Part shown: positions 1-11,767 of the stretch, one piece after another
Numbering within the stretch: the stretch's first letter is position 1
Layout of the letters: each line of letters starts with the position of its first letter
Assembly (NCBI GenBank): GCA_015680905.1
Contig: CM027384.1
Coordinates: 79,207,501-79,271,500 of the forward strand
Origin: Coptis chinensis
Taxonomy: Eukaryota > Streptophyta > Magnoliopsida > Ranunculales > Ranunculaceae
Direction of reading: 5' to 3'
DNA length: 64,000 nucleotides
Notes under the pieces: generated by a model
What the model was told of the DNA's origin: nothing
Database searches by the model: none
What the model saw: the letters and a program-made list of their open reading frames with translations, nothing else
Translations under genes and position numbers: made by a program

Positions 1-141
1 GGATGGTTGAGGCATGTAGGTTGTGTTATCCTGAGAAAAAAATTGGGACGGAGTATGGGTTGACATAGGAACATGCAATTGGGTTGATCTATGTGTCGAT
101 CTGAGATGGGTAATGAGGTTGGTAGAATGGTAGGGTTAGGA

Positions 142-443
142 CTAACCATGGGAGGTAGTGTGATACACGGGTTGTTGTGGTTGACCCAGACTTGGAGTTA
201 TTGCAAACTTTGACATCATCTTGAGAAACATCTTTTCCATCGCCTTCTCCATTAATTCCTCTTGACCGGTAGGGATTGACGATTCACCAGAATTACTTGT
301 ATGTGGACTTCGAATTTTCGCTGATAAAATTTGTCCCTCAGCTGGAGGTGCTGGTGGAGAACTTCCTTGTGGCACATACATCTGTGATGAAGATATAGGT
401 GGCGTGATAATTCTTGAGAAGAACCGTCTGGTAGATTCTCCAT
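142..443 (-). pseudogene. possible gag/leader ORF fragment of the Tat/Ogre element
   Basis: Short open stretch on the minus strand about 140 bases downstream of the primer site, rich in Pro, Ser and Gln with a Lys/Met-rich segment (EELMEKAMEKMFLKMM). Its place after the primer site suggests the N-terminal leader/gag region of the element. No zinc knuckle or other diagnostic motif is present, so the assignment rests on position and composition. It could be non-coding. Confidence 0.3.
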
Positions 444-580
444 TTGAATCAGCGAGTTAATGGTTGCACGAGATAACCTTAACCCTGGTCTTCTATTCCA
501 ACTAGCTTCTGGATAAGCCTTCTTCTTTCCTATCTTAACTGAAACACCTCAACGAAAATGTAAGTCTGACTCTCTAGGGA

Positions 581-600
581 TATCCCCAGCAGAGTCGCCA
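581..600 (-). promoter_or_regulatory. primer-binding site, tRNA-Arg type
   Basis: The minus strand reads TGGCGACTCTGCTGGGGATA just inside the LTR end. Ogre elements are known to prime reverse transcription with tRNA-Arg and carry this sequence. It fixes the orientation and marks the LTR to its right as the 5' LTR. Confidence 0.8.
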
Positions 601-606
601 AAAAAT

Positions 607-2268
607 TGTAAGCACAAAAATGTGTACCTAAGTCTATGCAATTGCTTTTAGAGTCGCCACTAACTTTATTAAGGAAAAGTTGAGTAAAACCTATGTGAAG
701 GACTAACCCTCGAAACTAGATGATTATTGGGTTCGAGTCAAGGTCACGATGTGGGAAGGTTTAGGCACCACCAATCGCTTGGTAAAACCCGCACTTCTAT
801 TGAGGTGTAACGTGTTAAGATAGGCAAACGAAGAAAGCTTGAAAAATTAATCTACCAAGTTGGATTAAAAACTAATAACTATATGCTATAATAAAAAAAG
901 ATAACCTAATATGCAATGCTAAAGGAAATAAAAGAAAAAAAAAAGATGTCACCTTGTTTGGAATGTTGCCTCATACTTGATTGTAGATTGATTGATTGAT
1001 TGATGATAAACTTGATCTTGAACTGATAACTGTGATTTTTGGATTGAAACAGGTGATTTGAGGAAAAAAACAACTTTTGGTGAAAAGAAGTTTCTACTCA
1101 AGATCGACAAGAAGAAAAAGAAGAAAAAGAAGGCTAAAATGAAGAATTAGAAAGAAAAAATGAAGAACACTGAAGAAAAGAAGGCTATTAGCTCTGAATA
1201 ACTAGGTCCAGATTATTAACCCCGAATTCCTAGCTCTAGCTTGCTCTAGATTATTTTTTTATGGGTGAATGAGACCCATATTTATAGCTTTTTGGGATGG
1301 ATTTGAATATGGTAATGAGTTTGATCCAATGGCTGAGTATTGATGAAGAAAAATCCAATGGCTTGATCTCTTTCTGGTTGCACCTCCTAAATCTGGCCCT
1401 TGATTCAAGAGGTGGGATAAGGGGTGCGATCTTGGCCCTTGGTTTTTGGATATTTCAGATGGATTAGGGCAAAAAATCAAGCCCTACACGTCCTTAATGA
1501 GCCCATAATCCAGGGTTTCCAAACTTGGCTCCAAAATGGCATATTTTCTAGAATATTCTTGATTTTTTAGATCAAATCAAACAAATAAGGAAGGTTATCT
1601 AGGTTTTTGGAGGCTTTAAAATGGGCTAGAAACCCTAATGAAAAGGTCCAACTCGAGCTGGATCCACAGCCCATGAGCATATGTCCAAATCCAACCAAAA
1701 AGGCCCATCTTGACCATTTTATGAACACTGCAAATTCCCTTTGACCGAGGTCAAAATTAGGCAAACTCTTCTTCACAAAAATTGTTAATTAATCCATTAG
1801 GAAGGTCCATGAACTCTTAAAAATATCCTTGGGTCGAAATCTTACTCCAAAAAAACGTTGCACTCAACAGTGCGCATAACGGGCTGAAACGGGATAGGGC
1901 AAGATTAGGGTTTCCGAAATCCAAAAGTAACCTAGGCAAGCTTGTACTCATTTCGAAGGATTTTTCAAGGGGAATTCAAATATGAAATAATCTCATCCAA
2001 AGAAAGAGTGGAAAAAACGAGATTTGGGCTCCAAAGGGTTACAGGGGCATTTTGGTCATTTTCATCTCAAAACTCAGAAAGCAACGAAACTTCAGCCATA
2101 GCTAGAACATGATGAGGAGAGTCTAAAGACGCTAAAAGAAGATGAATAGAAAGAAGTTTGATATAGAAAAGAAGACTCTAGAAAGCAAATCATCTTATAT
2201 GATCAAATTTAATTCAAGGCAAAATCGTGAATGAATTATGCCTGAGGTGCAAAAATGGGGTGTCTACT
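607..2268 (-). repeat. Tat/Ogre LTR, about 1.66 kb
   Basis: On the minus strand the LTR begins near 2268 with GTAGACACCCCATTTTTGCA and ends at 607 with GCTTACA, immediately followed by the primer site. The exact first base is uncertain by a few positions because the usual TG start is not clear. The interior is AT-rich with several A/T homopolymers and no recognisable gene. Only one LTR of this type is visible, so an LTR-LTR age estimate is impossible here. Confidence 0.7.
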
Positions 2269-2274
2269 GATTTA

Positions 2275-2600
2275 TTTAAAAATTTTAAACTCCAAATTTT
2301 TTAAAGAGAAAGATCGGCACAATGCCTTAGAAAAATAATGAAGCTAACGAAAAATTTTCACTCGGAAAATTTTTAGGTAGAAAAAGATCGACACAATGCC
2401 TTAGAAAAATAATGAAAACGAAAAATTTTTTCTTGGAAAATTTTTAAAATAGAAAGATCGGCACAATGCAATAGAAAAAATAATGACGCTTGAAAATTTT
2501 TGCTCGGAAATTTTTGGAGAAAGATTGGCCTGATGCCATAGAAAAAATAATGATTTCGTCCGCTCGGAAAAAATTTTAAGTAGAAAGATCGGTCTAATGT
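2275..2600. repeat. tandem repeat, 65-74 bp unit, about 4.5 copies
   Basis: Units start at about 2311, 2385, 2455, 2522 and 2587 with AGATCGGCACAATGCC-like text, followed by an A-rich stretch (TTAGAAAAATAATGA) and a T/A-rich block (CTCGGAAAATTTTT). Spacing shrinks from 74 to 65 bp and units differ by small indels. The array sits beside the Tat pol remnant. Tat elements are known to carry tandem repeats in their 3' untranslated region, so this is probably part of that element. The 330 bases that follow, to 2930, hold no recognisable gene. Confidence 0.75.
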
Positions 2601-2929
2601 TTAAAAAATCGAAAGATAGTTAACCGGCTTAGCTAAACAAATGCAAATTTCGAATAAGAAAACGAAGATTTAATAGAGCGACCGTAAGACAATTGACAGA
2701 GACAATTGATTAGGTAATTGTGTGAATGTAATACCATAGAGCTAAAACTTCTTTTGATGAAAAATAAAAATAAAGATGGGTTTTCTATTGAATATTGTTG
2801 TTGTGTCAGATAACATATCTGCGGAAAACTGACAATGTTGTAGATTTATGTAATTGAAATGAAATAGAACGAGACGCCCCCATGTAGAGAAAAACACCCC
2901 CAATGCATACTTAACTTTGCAAAATTAGG

Positions 2930-3590
2930 CTAAGCGAGCATAAAAGCGTTCAAACTTAGGCTGACGAAGCTAAACGTGGTAACCTCGTCAGATTTTGTCG
3001 GAACGATAGTAATGGACTAAAAGCGGCGTAAAAGCGTTCAAACTTAGGACCGACAAAGTTAAATGCGATAACTTCGTCAGATTTTGTCGTAGCGATATTA
3101 ACGAACTAAGCGAGCGTAAAAACGTTCAAACTTAGACTAGCGAAGTTAAACGTAGTAACTTTGTCAGATTTTGTCGTAGCGATAGTAATGAGTAAGCGAG
3201 CGTAAAAACCGTTCAAACTTAGACTGACAAAGCTAAATGTGGTAACTTCGTCAGATTTTTTTCGTAATGATAGTAATGAACTAAGCGAGCGTAAAAGCGT
3301 TCAAACTTAGACTGACAAAGCTAAATGTGGTAACTTCGTCAGATTTTTTCGTAATGATAGTAATGAACTAAGCGAGCGTAAAAGCGTTCAAACTTAGAGT
3401 GACAAAGCTAAATGTGGTAACTTTGTCAGATTTTTTCGTAATGATAGTAATGAATTAAGCGAGTGTAAAAACGTTCAAACTTAGACTGACAAAGCTAAAT
3501 GTGGTAACTTTGTCATATTTTTTTCGTAATGATAGTAATGAATTAAGCGAGTGTAAAAACGTTCAAACTTAGATTGACGAAAAAATGACT
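2930..3590. repeat. tandem repeat, 88 bp unit, 8 copies
   Basis: The anchor GTTCAAACTTAG recurs at about 2948, 3036, 3124, 3211, 3299, 3386, 3472 and 3561, giving a very regular 86-89 bp period. Each unit carries AGCGAGCGTAAAAGCG, GACAAAGCTAAATGTGG, CGTCAGATTTT and GATAGTAATGA blocks. Neighbouring units are highly similar, so the array is fairly young or homogenised. It abuts the RNase H coding remnant to its right, the 3' side of a minus-strand Tat element. Confidence 0.9.
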
Positions 3591-4980
3591 GCAAAAGTGA
3601 TGTGTCAAGCCCTTCGCTTCTAACGGCGGCGGAGAGATAAGCCAATGAATCTGCATGACGTAAGTCATTTCGGGGTCTTTGAGTGATAGAGATGCTATCA
3701 AATTGTCGAGCAAGACTATATATCAAACTAAGATAAGCCGCCATACGCTCATCTCTTGCTTCAAAAGACCCACCAAACTGATTTGCAACAAGGCGAGAAT
3801 CCGTGTATAACTGGAGCTTTCGCCCCCCGATCAATCAAAGCTGTTCTCAAGGCACAAATGGCATCCTCATACTCGGCCGTTATTTGAAGCGCGAAGGCCA
3901 AGTCACACATTTCCCAATCTTTTCTCCACCGGGTTTAACAAAAACACATCCATTCCCGACCCAGTTTACTATGGGAGCCATCCGAGAGTAAACAATACAT
4001 AGGTCAATGGGTTTAGGAATTGCGTTTTCAAGTTGGTCTTAATCGCCCCGGTTATTGGCGACGAGATGTCTTCCATAGATTCTTCCCGGAGCAAAAATCG
4101 TCAATAGGAGAATCATCAATCGGAAAAATCAGCTACCAAAGAAGCGAGCATGTCCTTTTTCGATGAATGCGACTTTCAAAGACAATGTTATATGCATTAA
4201 GATAACTTTCTCATTCGGCTAATCTGCTTGATTCTTGTGCATTACGAAAGATCTTGCGTAAGGGATACTCAGTATAAACTCTGACCAACCTCCCCTGGAA
4301 GTATGGTTTTAACCGACGAGCGGCATGAACCAATGCAAGTGCAATTTTTCCATCTTTGAATAACGAGACTTCGACTCACGGTTAACGTCTTCTTGAATAA
4401 AAAGACGGGTCTACCATCATCGGCGAAAAGAACATCACTAATAGCTTGAGTTGTAGCTGCTAGGTATATGCCAATAGGTTGACCCGTTGAAGAACTTGTC
4501 AATATAGGAGGATCACCAAGTATTTCTTCGGTTGTTGCAATGCCATCTCACAATCAACGTTCCAAGTTGCCGCCCCTTTAAAGTCCGGAAGAAGGGATGA
4601 CAACGATCGAATATTTAGAAATAAATCTATGAAGAGCGGCAAAGTTTCCCGACCCGATAAAGTCGTTGAATTTCCTTCTTATTTTTAGGTGATGGCATAT
4701 CAATAACGGTGCGTATCTGATCAGGATTAGCCTCAATACCTCTACGAGTCATGAGATATCCCAGAAATTTTCCAGAAGAGAGGCCCAAAAGAACATTTGG
4801 TGGGATTGAGTCTCATGTTATACTTGTTAAGCCTATCAAAAACAATTTAAAGATCGGAAAGATGATCACCCGTATCATTCGATTTAACGACTATATCATC
4901 GATATAAGCCTCCATTATTTTTCCCAGCAGATCGGAAAAAATTGTATTGAAAAGTGAAATTCATTTCACCCAGAAGATTT
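3590..4980 (-). mobile_element. Tat-lineage pol remnant (RT, RNase H, second RNase H)
   Basis: Minus-strand remnant of a Ty3/gypsy Tat polyprotein in the order expected. Near 4960-4740 is an end-of-RT segment with the palm motif (AYIDDIVVKS) and RT thumb text (ANPDQIRTVIDMPSPK). Around 4560-4140 is the RT-linked RNase H (GQPIGIYLAATTQAISDVLF). From 3834 to 3590 is the second, archaeal-type RNase H typical of Tat elements (LQLYTDSRLVANQFGGSFEA, where the Asp and following Ser belong to the active-site region). No integrase is recognised. It looks clearly broken, with many interruptions, and is old. Confidence 0.8.
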
Positions 4981-5147
4981 AAACAGACAGACGCCCCCGG
5001 TCGAGCCTATGTGGAAGATGACACCTGCCATTACCTCTTACAAGAGTTAGAGATTTTAGGCGGTACACACTTTCGAGTCCGACTGGAGATTGTCTTTTTC
5101 TTTGTGTGTAACCAACCTATCTAGGTCGGTAGTTTATCTGGGATTGT

Positions 5148-5420
5148 GGTCTTCCCTCTAGTTGCTTCTGTGACACCTTCCATCCCTACCTGGTCGGACC
5201 TATCTGGGATGGCAGTTTTTCTCAAATCTGCGAGGTTGGCCTTCCCTGTCAGGTCGGTCCAGTCTAGGATGAAGGTTTTCCTTATACTTTCTTCCGTGAC
5301 GCCTTTTTTCCCTGTCTGGACGGACCTGTCTAAGATGGCGATTTTCCACAAATCTGTGAGGTCGGCCTTCCCTCGGTCGGTCCGATCAGGATGAAGTTTT
5401 TCCTTATACTTTCTTCGCGG
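5148..5420. repeat. tandem repeat, 121-126 bp unit, about 2.2 copies
   Basis: Two nearly full units begin at 5148 and 5274 and a partial third near 5395. Shared blocks include GGACCTATCTGGGATGGC/GGACCTGTCTAAGATGGC, CACAAATCTGTGAGGTCGGC and CTTATACTTTCTTC. Both strands stay open for about 80 codons across it, which is a by-product of repetition and low stop content. I see no gene. It lies upstream of the Tat pol remnant in that element's orientation and may belong to its 5' part. Confidence 0.75.
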
Positions 5421-6180
5421 CGCCTTCTTTCGAGGCGCGTTTGTACCGCCGTTCGCGGTAGCGGCGGCGGTGTCTTCTTCTTCTGATTATATGTTGCGAA
5501 TTGATCCTACCACCACTAGGGAGCAACTTGATTGTTCAACGGTTCTTGCATTGGCGATTTGAATTTCGAGGGTTGCGAGTATTATTAGCGGGGAGGAATA
5601 TGTCGACTATTTGGTCTGCTTTCTTGTGCTTACCATTTTGATTGTTTCAATGTGATAATGAATTCTAAAATCCCCACAGGCGAAGCCAATTATGTTTTGG
5701 CAATAACCTCGCTTCAACACAACGAGCAATGGTAAAGAACGCACTAAGAAACAGAGGAATTTGATGTTGGGGGGAGATGAAACTGAACCAAATAATGGCT
5801 GCCTACGTACCCAAGATCTATTATCTAGGGATCAAGTTTCAACGTAGTTCCTTATGAAAAATAATGTGGTATTTATATAGGTAGAGTAGAGAGTCCTTGT
5901 AGCTCAAGTAATCTTGTAGCTTGAGTAATTGTAATGGAGTATAACTGTCAACTGATAATTATCTTTTTGATAAGAAATGAATCTGAACATAAATCAATGT
6001 ACATTAGTGGCAAACCATGTGGCTAAGGTTCAGCCTTAGACACATGAGTTAATGGGCCTGTATATTGATCCATGATATTGTGAATTAGGCTTTAGCCCTG
6101 TTGATTAAACGAATAAAATAGAGACCCCTAATAATGGACGTTTGCCACATATGTGGGGGTCGAAACAATGTCATTCATGA
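5420..6180. other. non-coding, LTR-like fragment
   Basis: No gene is visible. At 5788-5850 the plus strand reads GGCTGCCTACGTACCC, then ATCAAGTTTCAACGTAGTTC, a combination I associate with LTR/leader regions of plant Tat-type elements, followed by a TATTTATATAGG TATA-like box near 5872. I could not define LTR termini or a target duplication, so this is only a likely LTR fragment. Confidence 0.3.
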
Positions 6181-9100
6181 AAAGATGCAGAAACTATTAT
6201 ACATATATTAGTCTAAGTTCGAAGAATGAATCCTTACTCTATTGCTATAATGAAACTTCTAGACTATTTATTCATCATGGAAAAAGGAGACAAGACCTTT
6301 AATACTAAACAGAAAAATATTTTTGGTCTTTTTCAAAAAAAAAAAAAAAAAAATTAAGAAAGGAAGAAATATACTACTATAACTAATATAAGAAATGCCT
6401 AGTTTTTGCAAAATATTACTATACCTCCCCTAAATAGAAATATGTTTTGTCCTCAAAGTTTGAAGAGCTAAGGAAAGAGATTACCATAGAAACATGAGCA
6501 AAAATGGTAGTACGCTTATATTCTATTCTTCATGATGAAAATATACCACCCCCAAATAAGTTTAGAGCGTGGGTTGTTTGATATAGAATGAGAAATACAT
6601 GGGTTATTGTAATGGTAAGCTACATAGTTATTCTATGATGATATTTTTTTTTGGTTTTTTGTATTTTTGAAAATTATGAGATTTTTGAAAAATAGGTTGA
6701 GAAGGGGAAAGATTTTAAAAATAAGGGTTTGAGTATTTTAATGTTAGATTCTCGAAACAAATATAGAGAGGTGGAGGCAAATGATAGAATTAAACAAAGA
6801 AAAATATCACTTTTTGTTATACTATTTGTTTAATTCGTGTTTGAAGACGCCTCGTTTTTTTTTTAATTTTTTTTTAGTTGGTTTTCCCAACCAAAAGATA
6901 TCTCTAACCATACAGAGGTTTTGACAATAAGATAAAATTATACGTTAATCTGGTATCATTTTGGTTACTCTGGGGCGTATAATTTTCATTTTTATATCCT
7001 CTACTTTTGAAAACTATGTAGAGATATTTTAAAATACTCGTACTCAAAAGCTGTGATTCTTAACTCTAATTTTGAAAACAAACCATAACAAGTAATCTCA
7101 TGCAACTTTCATGTCGGCTATTTATTGAACCTAATCTAGTCAGATTGTGGCTTCAGTTATGTGTGTGTTGGGGGATTTACTGCGCAAGACGTAATGGAAG
7201 GGTTTATCTGATTGGACACTAGTGGGTGATGTAACTAGAACTAGGTCTCTTTAGTTGTTGATTGGTGGATTTTGGTAGTTATGGTTAAAATGGGATGGAA
7301 CCATTGCTCTGTTCTGATTGTTGTAGCTACTTTGTCCTTGTCTGAATGTATTTGGTGGTTTGACGTGATTGGTGAACGAACCCTAGAGGTGGATGGGTTT
7401 GTGGATTAGTACCCCATGTATAATTTGGGTGTTGCCTCCATGGTGCATTTGGTACATTGAAAGCATAGACTTTTTCTGGTTGAGGTGATGATATATTGTT
7501 GAGCAAGGGACAATTGGTATCTATGTGGGTTAAGATGAAACATTAAGTGCATGGTGATATGGGCAACCTTTAGCAACACATAACTGATTCTCAAACCTCC
7601 CTTAGAAGAATGGAGATTGGATACTTCTAAGGGTTGGTTTAGGTGGAATCCATTGTCCATTTTATCTTTTTTGGAAAAATCACATAACTATTGATATATT
7701 GAGAATCTTCTATTATGAGAACGGAGAAAAAAAAACAACTATATTGGAAAAGAAATGTAAAAGAAAGAAAAAGAAAATTGTATACTCGTTCTATAGGGTC
7801 ACACTTACTGAAACGACGAGTAAAAAATGTTTTACAAAGAAAATACGAGATATACGTAGACTAAGGTTCCGACACTTACAACCATACACTCTAAGAGGAG
7901 GGCCTGGTTACCTTAAGGACTCCCATGGAATGCATCGAGAAAGTATAATATGAATATTTTATAGTTAGATATTCAAGACTATACGTGGGGTCATTTTAAG
8001 TCAGATTTCCCAAGACTATGCGTAAGATGGATGATATGTTTGTTAACTATATACTAATTGTCTAAACAGTTGGGGATCAATCATGAAAAATATATTAAAG
8101 CATTTACCCCCAAACAGAATGAAATGATGCAGTTGGAGTGTAAGATGCAGAATGATAAAATGATGCTTATGTAACACTTCATGGAAATTATGCAATAATT
8201 CATCATGTTTGAATTGTCCAAAAGAGTGAGAGGTTGGTAGTAGATGTCCTTTATGAGGCTCAAATGATGGGGAATATGACATACCAGGTTTCTTAACTAT
8301 TGAAATGATGGACTTTTGTGTTTGTATATTGGGCAAAGTCTATTTACTGGGAGGATTAAAAAATTATGAAGTATTTCGAAGGTGATTGGTTCAAGTGCGA
8401 AATTAAGGTTTATTTAAAATAAAGGAGAGATAGAAATCTTGGTGATGTTAGATGAGTGAATGGAAAGAGGTGTTAACTTGGGAGAATGGTGGTTGGGTGG
8501 TGGCTATCACATACTCTCGAGAATTCAGAAGTCTCTTCATCTAGCTTGGGCGTATCCACAAAATTGTGGTTTATTTTAGAAATTGTAAGGATGTCACAAA
8601 TCTCTTCCATTGTTAAGTCTTGAACGACCAAAGTAAATTGAGATCCTCGTTCCACCATAGATTTTATGTCCTCTTTTTCGGGCACTTGATGTTCTTTTTC
8701 CTCTATTCCTATATCTTCATAAATTTTCTCAATGTCATTGTCCAAGTTTGTCGAGTTAATCTCCAACACAAGTTCTTGACTTTCTTCTGCCGGAGTTTTC
8801 TCAATTGTGGGTGATGATGCATTAAGGCATATGAGAGAAACTCTGACTTCAGACATGTAGTCATTTTCATAATAGCTGGAATTCTAACGATAGTCAGGTG
8901 GATGTTGATGGAGATTTGATTGGTCATGAATATTGGGGATCAGAGAAGGTATCATTTGAATTGGATTGGAGAAAACACAAGGTTTGTGTCATTTCCTGAA
9001 TTGTTTTTGATTGTTCATCCATTATTTAGTAGAGTTGGTCTGTGATAGATGGTGGAGTGAAATATGAATTTGGCATGGACTGAGATATGTATGGTGATGG

Positions 9101-9780
9101 ACTGTTAATGAAACCGTAATCTGACTGACTAGGTGGATACATGAATGATGGTTGACTATTTGTGGTGGAATTCCATGAATAGTCGGCATGACTAGAAAAC
9201 TTGTGCATGTATTGGGTAATAGGGAAGTTTGAAAATTGATATTTGTAATCGTAAGGATTTCCCGTAGTAGACTCGAATTCGGTATATGATGGACAATGAG
9301 ATAACCAGTGATAAGGACTACTGCAAAAAGAACAAGGTTCTGGGTTTGCATTGTAATTCCATGACGGTTACGATGCATATTGATAAGCCATGAATGCTCA
9401 AACAAGAATGATGCACAAACAACAGAAATTCATTTTTTTGGTTTTTTGAAAATATTTTGCTTAGTTTATAGATTACTATGCCATGTTTGAAACGAACAGT
9501 TGGCGCAAAACTAGGTGGGATCTACACACGGCTTAGAAGAGTAAGCAATCACTTCACCAAGTGGTGTGCTACCAAGAAACTTACTCACGGTGAATCTGGA
9601 GGAGGGGAGTGAGGAAGGTAGTTCGTCCACCGGAATATGGTAATTGATTACTCTAAATCCTTGTGGCTATATTTTTGTCCTTTTCTAGAGGAACGTGACT
9701 GCTTTTGGCTTTAGTTAGTTGATTTTAATTATTTATTTGGTTGGGCCTCAAGTAACAAGCATCGTTCGATTTATCTACAT
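6180..9780 (-). mobile_element. Athila-like remnant, internally reduced (minus strand)
   Basis: On the minus strand a gag-like region (about 9405-8473) is followed by a short segment with the pre-integrase signature DPQLFRQL (near 8090-8050), also seen in element E near 39150 as NDPQLFRLL. After that come nearly 1.9 kb of AT-rich non-coding DNA containing the AGGA-loop hairpin (6444-6458) and a C-run (GGGGAGG on the minus strand) near 6425. This matches the 3' non-coding region of the better preserved elements M, P and E. RT and most of integrase are not recognisable. It is an old, broken and probably non-autonomous copy. The stretch 9410-9780 may be its leader. Confidence 0.55.
8473..9405 (-). 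pseudogene. Athila-like gag remnant with CCHC zinc knuckle
   Basis: The minus strand near 9320-9270 encodes CSFCSSPYHWLSHC, a CX2CX4HX4C knuckle, embedded in a Ser/Tyr/Pro-rich context (YISQSMPNSYFTPPSITDQL). The same arrangement, CSFCWSPEHPDSHC, occurs in the gag of element E (36895-36935). A Glu-rich segment (EKIYEDIGIEEKEHQVPEKE) follows at 8740-8650. Gag would bind nucleic acid and form the particle shell. The region is a fossil with several interruptions. Confidence 0.6.
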
Positions 9781-10139
9781 CGGGTAATGACTTCCCAATG
9801 GTTATTATGTGGCTCGGGTTTAGCCTTATACACGTTAAAGTAAATATAGTGTGGAAGTTAAACACGAAGTCACACAAGCATGCTTTTGTAAACACCAAGT
9901 ATCCTCTGATTGGGAGTTGCGAGGAGGTTGAGGGTTTTACCTCTCAAGCCATGCGTACACGCTGTTTGAGGTGTAGTCGACGTTGGTTGGCATGTGATCT
10001 GAGAATCAAGCCCAACAATTCGAGCGATTTGTTCGGTTACAAATTTTGACTATCTAAACCCAAAAGTCGGGTTGAAAATGTGGCACAACCAATAATTTAC
10101 AACTTTGCCTTCGTGGGCTTAACTTGCACAATTAATGTA

Positions 10140-10290
10140 AAGTAAAAAACTAACTACTTAACGATTTAACTACTTAACTTTATATCTACTTAACTACTTA
10201 ACTATATAATTACTTAATAACCATATATCTACTTAACTACTTAACTATATAATTACTTAACTATATAACTTTATAATTACTTAACTAGAT
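10140..10290. repeat. short AT-rich repeats (TTAACTACTTAACTATATAA)
   Basis: Irregular repetition of AACTACTTAACT and TATATAATTACTTAAC. Simple-sequence-like, no coding content. Confidence 0.8.
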
Positions 10291-10533
10291 TAATGAAAAG
10301 AACAATGTCAATGATTATAGTTTTAATCTTCAAGTTGATTTGAGATGCGTGAGCGTAATGTTGCACTACTCGCCTCACGCATCCAAATATTCTAAGTAGA
10401 TCAAACTTCTAATTAACACTTGGTAAATTATTAAACTTCAACCAAAAGACAATGGACTTTTCACTTTAGGCACAAGATTGGTATTATCCTAAACTTTATC
10501 CTAGTTATCCTAATCGTTATCTAAGTTTATATT

Positions 10534-10537
<4 letters not shown>

Positions 10538-10577
<40 letters not shown>
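10538..10577. repeat. uninterrupted run of 40 T
   Basis: Pure T tract. It could be the poly(A) tail of a minus-strand retroposon, but no matching target duplication or LINE/SINE body is visible next to it. Homopolymer length is also unreliable in many assemblies. Confidence 0.9.
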
Positions 10578-10578
<1 letters not shown>

Positions 10579-10778
10579 AAAAATAATCATGGTAAAGTAA
10601 AAACATGATATTATCCTAAAACTATTATTTACTTAAAACTGAAAATAAACTAATATTTTTGTATTTGTATTTGTAATTTTAAAATATTTATATCTATATT
10701 TTTTTGGTTTTTTAAAACATTAAACATTCAAAACCTAACTAGTTTCAAATGGCTAACAGTTTGATTAAACTAATCCTA

Positions 10779-11081
10779 CTAAATTAAACTACGAAACATA
10801 AAGAAGAATTTGTACCTACGGAATCTTGTTCTGTGAAAATAGAGGGACAGACGCGGGTTGAAGGAGGTGTAGGTGCAGGTAAACGTGCGGATGCGGACCA
10901 AGGCAGTGTGGACGCGGGCATGGGCGCCGCTTGTAGGGGCGCAGGTGCGGCTCATTTTTTTCCCATTTGCTCCGAGCTTCCGACAACTTCTGTTGCTCCT
11001 TTGTGGTGTTCCAATGGTGGGTTCCATTTGATTAAATCTGCAATAAAACAAGAAAACACGAGTAAGTAAATAAATAGACAA
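10779..11081 (-). pseudogene. unrecognised open stretch inside CACTA-like element
   Basis: About 100 codons on the minus strand after a plausible splice acceptor (TTTTATTGCAG near 11040). The text around 11030-10960 is gene-like in base composition (GC-rich block 10850-10960, unlike the AT-rich surroundings). I cannot match it to a known protein family with confidence; a fragment of a CACTA accessory or transposase exon is possible because of its position. Confidence 0.25.
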
Positions 11082-11767
11082 TAACTAAAAAAAACTTGAA
11101 AGTAATTTAAAAAAAATGAAGGAGAAGAGTTTAGAAATGGTTGTCTTTGCTAATCTTCTTCCCAAGCTTAGATCCATGACGGCGGCGCCATTTGAAATAG
11201 TAATAGTAGTGGTGGTAGTGGTTGAAGTTTCTTTCATAAATCTTAAGATGGGAGGAATGATTGATGAGTGAAAACAACAACTTTTTAACTTTTCCTATTC
11301 ATATTTTTCTTCTATTCCTGATGAGTATGGAAAAACTAGTGTTAAGAGAGTAGAAACATTGAAAACATGAAGTTGAAAGATGAAAACATGAAGATTAAAG
11401 AAGAAAAGGTGATGACTTTATCACCAAGTTACACTCATTGATAACTTCAATGACTGCAACTTGTGTTTTTGGTAGTGAATATATAAGTGTTGAAATTTAT
11501 TATTTGGGACTACACATATAGCTTGACAGCTTGTAACAAGTTTACCGTTATAATATTGTTTGTTGAGAATTGAGAATACAATGTTATATTAACTATTTTT
11601 AATACAAGTCTTTTTTATTTGTGAAATGGTAATGAGATGTAGATGAATGGAAAGACTTTTATAGTAGTGATTGAAGCACCTGCAGGTAGTTTCAGAATAT
11701 ATGACCAACAGCTGTATGCTTATATAACAAATAATTATTTATATATTTTTTTAAAACTAAAAAACAT

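Larger units (their letters stand above)
1..2268 (-). mobile_element. Tat/Ogre-lineage LTR retrotransposon, 5' end (minus strand)
   Basis: Read on the minus strand this is an LTR, then a primer-binding site, then the beginning of an internal region that runs off the left edge of the window. The LTR start (GTAGACACCCC followed by a T-run) and the TGGCGACTCTGCTGGGGA primer site are typical of Ogre and related Tat elements of Ty3/gypsy; this assignment is from family knowledge, the motifs themselves are in the sequence. The pol genes and second LTR are not in the window, so completeness and age cannot be judged. It lies directly next to older Tat-derived sequence on its right, which it may have inserted into. 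Confidence 0.75.
9780..10778. other. AT-rich DNA without recognisable gene
   Basis: An open stretch of 83 codons at 9798-10049 (plus) has no recognisable motif and is probably chance. The rest is AT-rich with short tandem repeats and a long T-run, listed separately. Nothing else is supported. Confidence 0.5.

Noticed and set aside
581-600. Sequence complementary to the 3' end of a tRNA, considered as a tRNA gene remnant
   Set aside because: Only the 3'-end complement is present, with the spacing to an LTR expected of a primer-binding site.
5146-5394. Overlapping open frames on both strands over the 5148-5420 repeat
   Set aside because: Explained by repetition of a unit with few stop codons; no start context or protein motif.
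10538-10577. T40 as the tail of an unlisted SINE or retrogene
   Set aside because: No flanking duplication and no body sequence on either side could be recognised.
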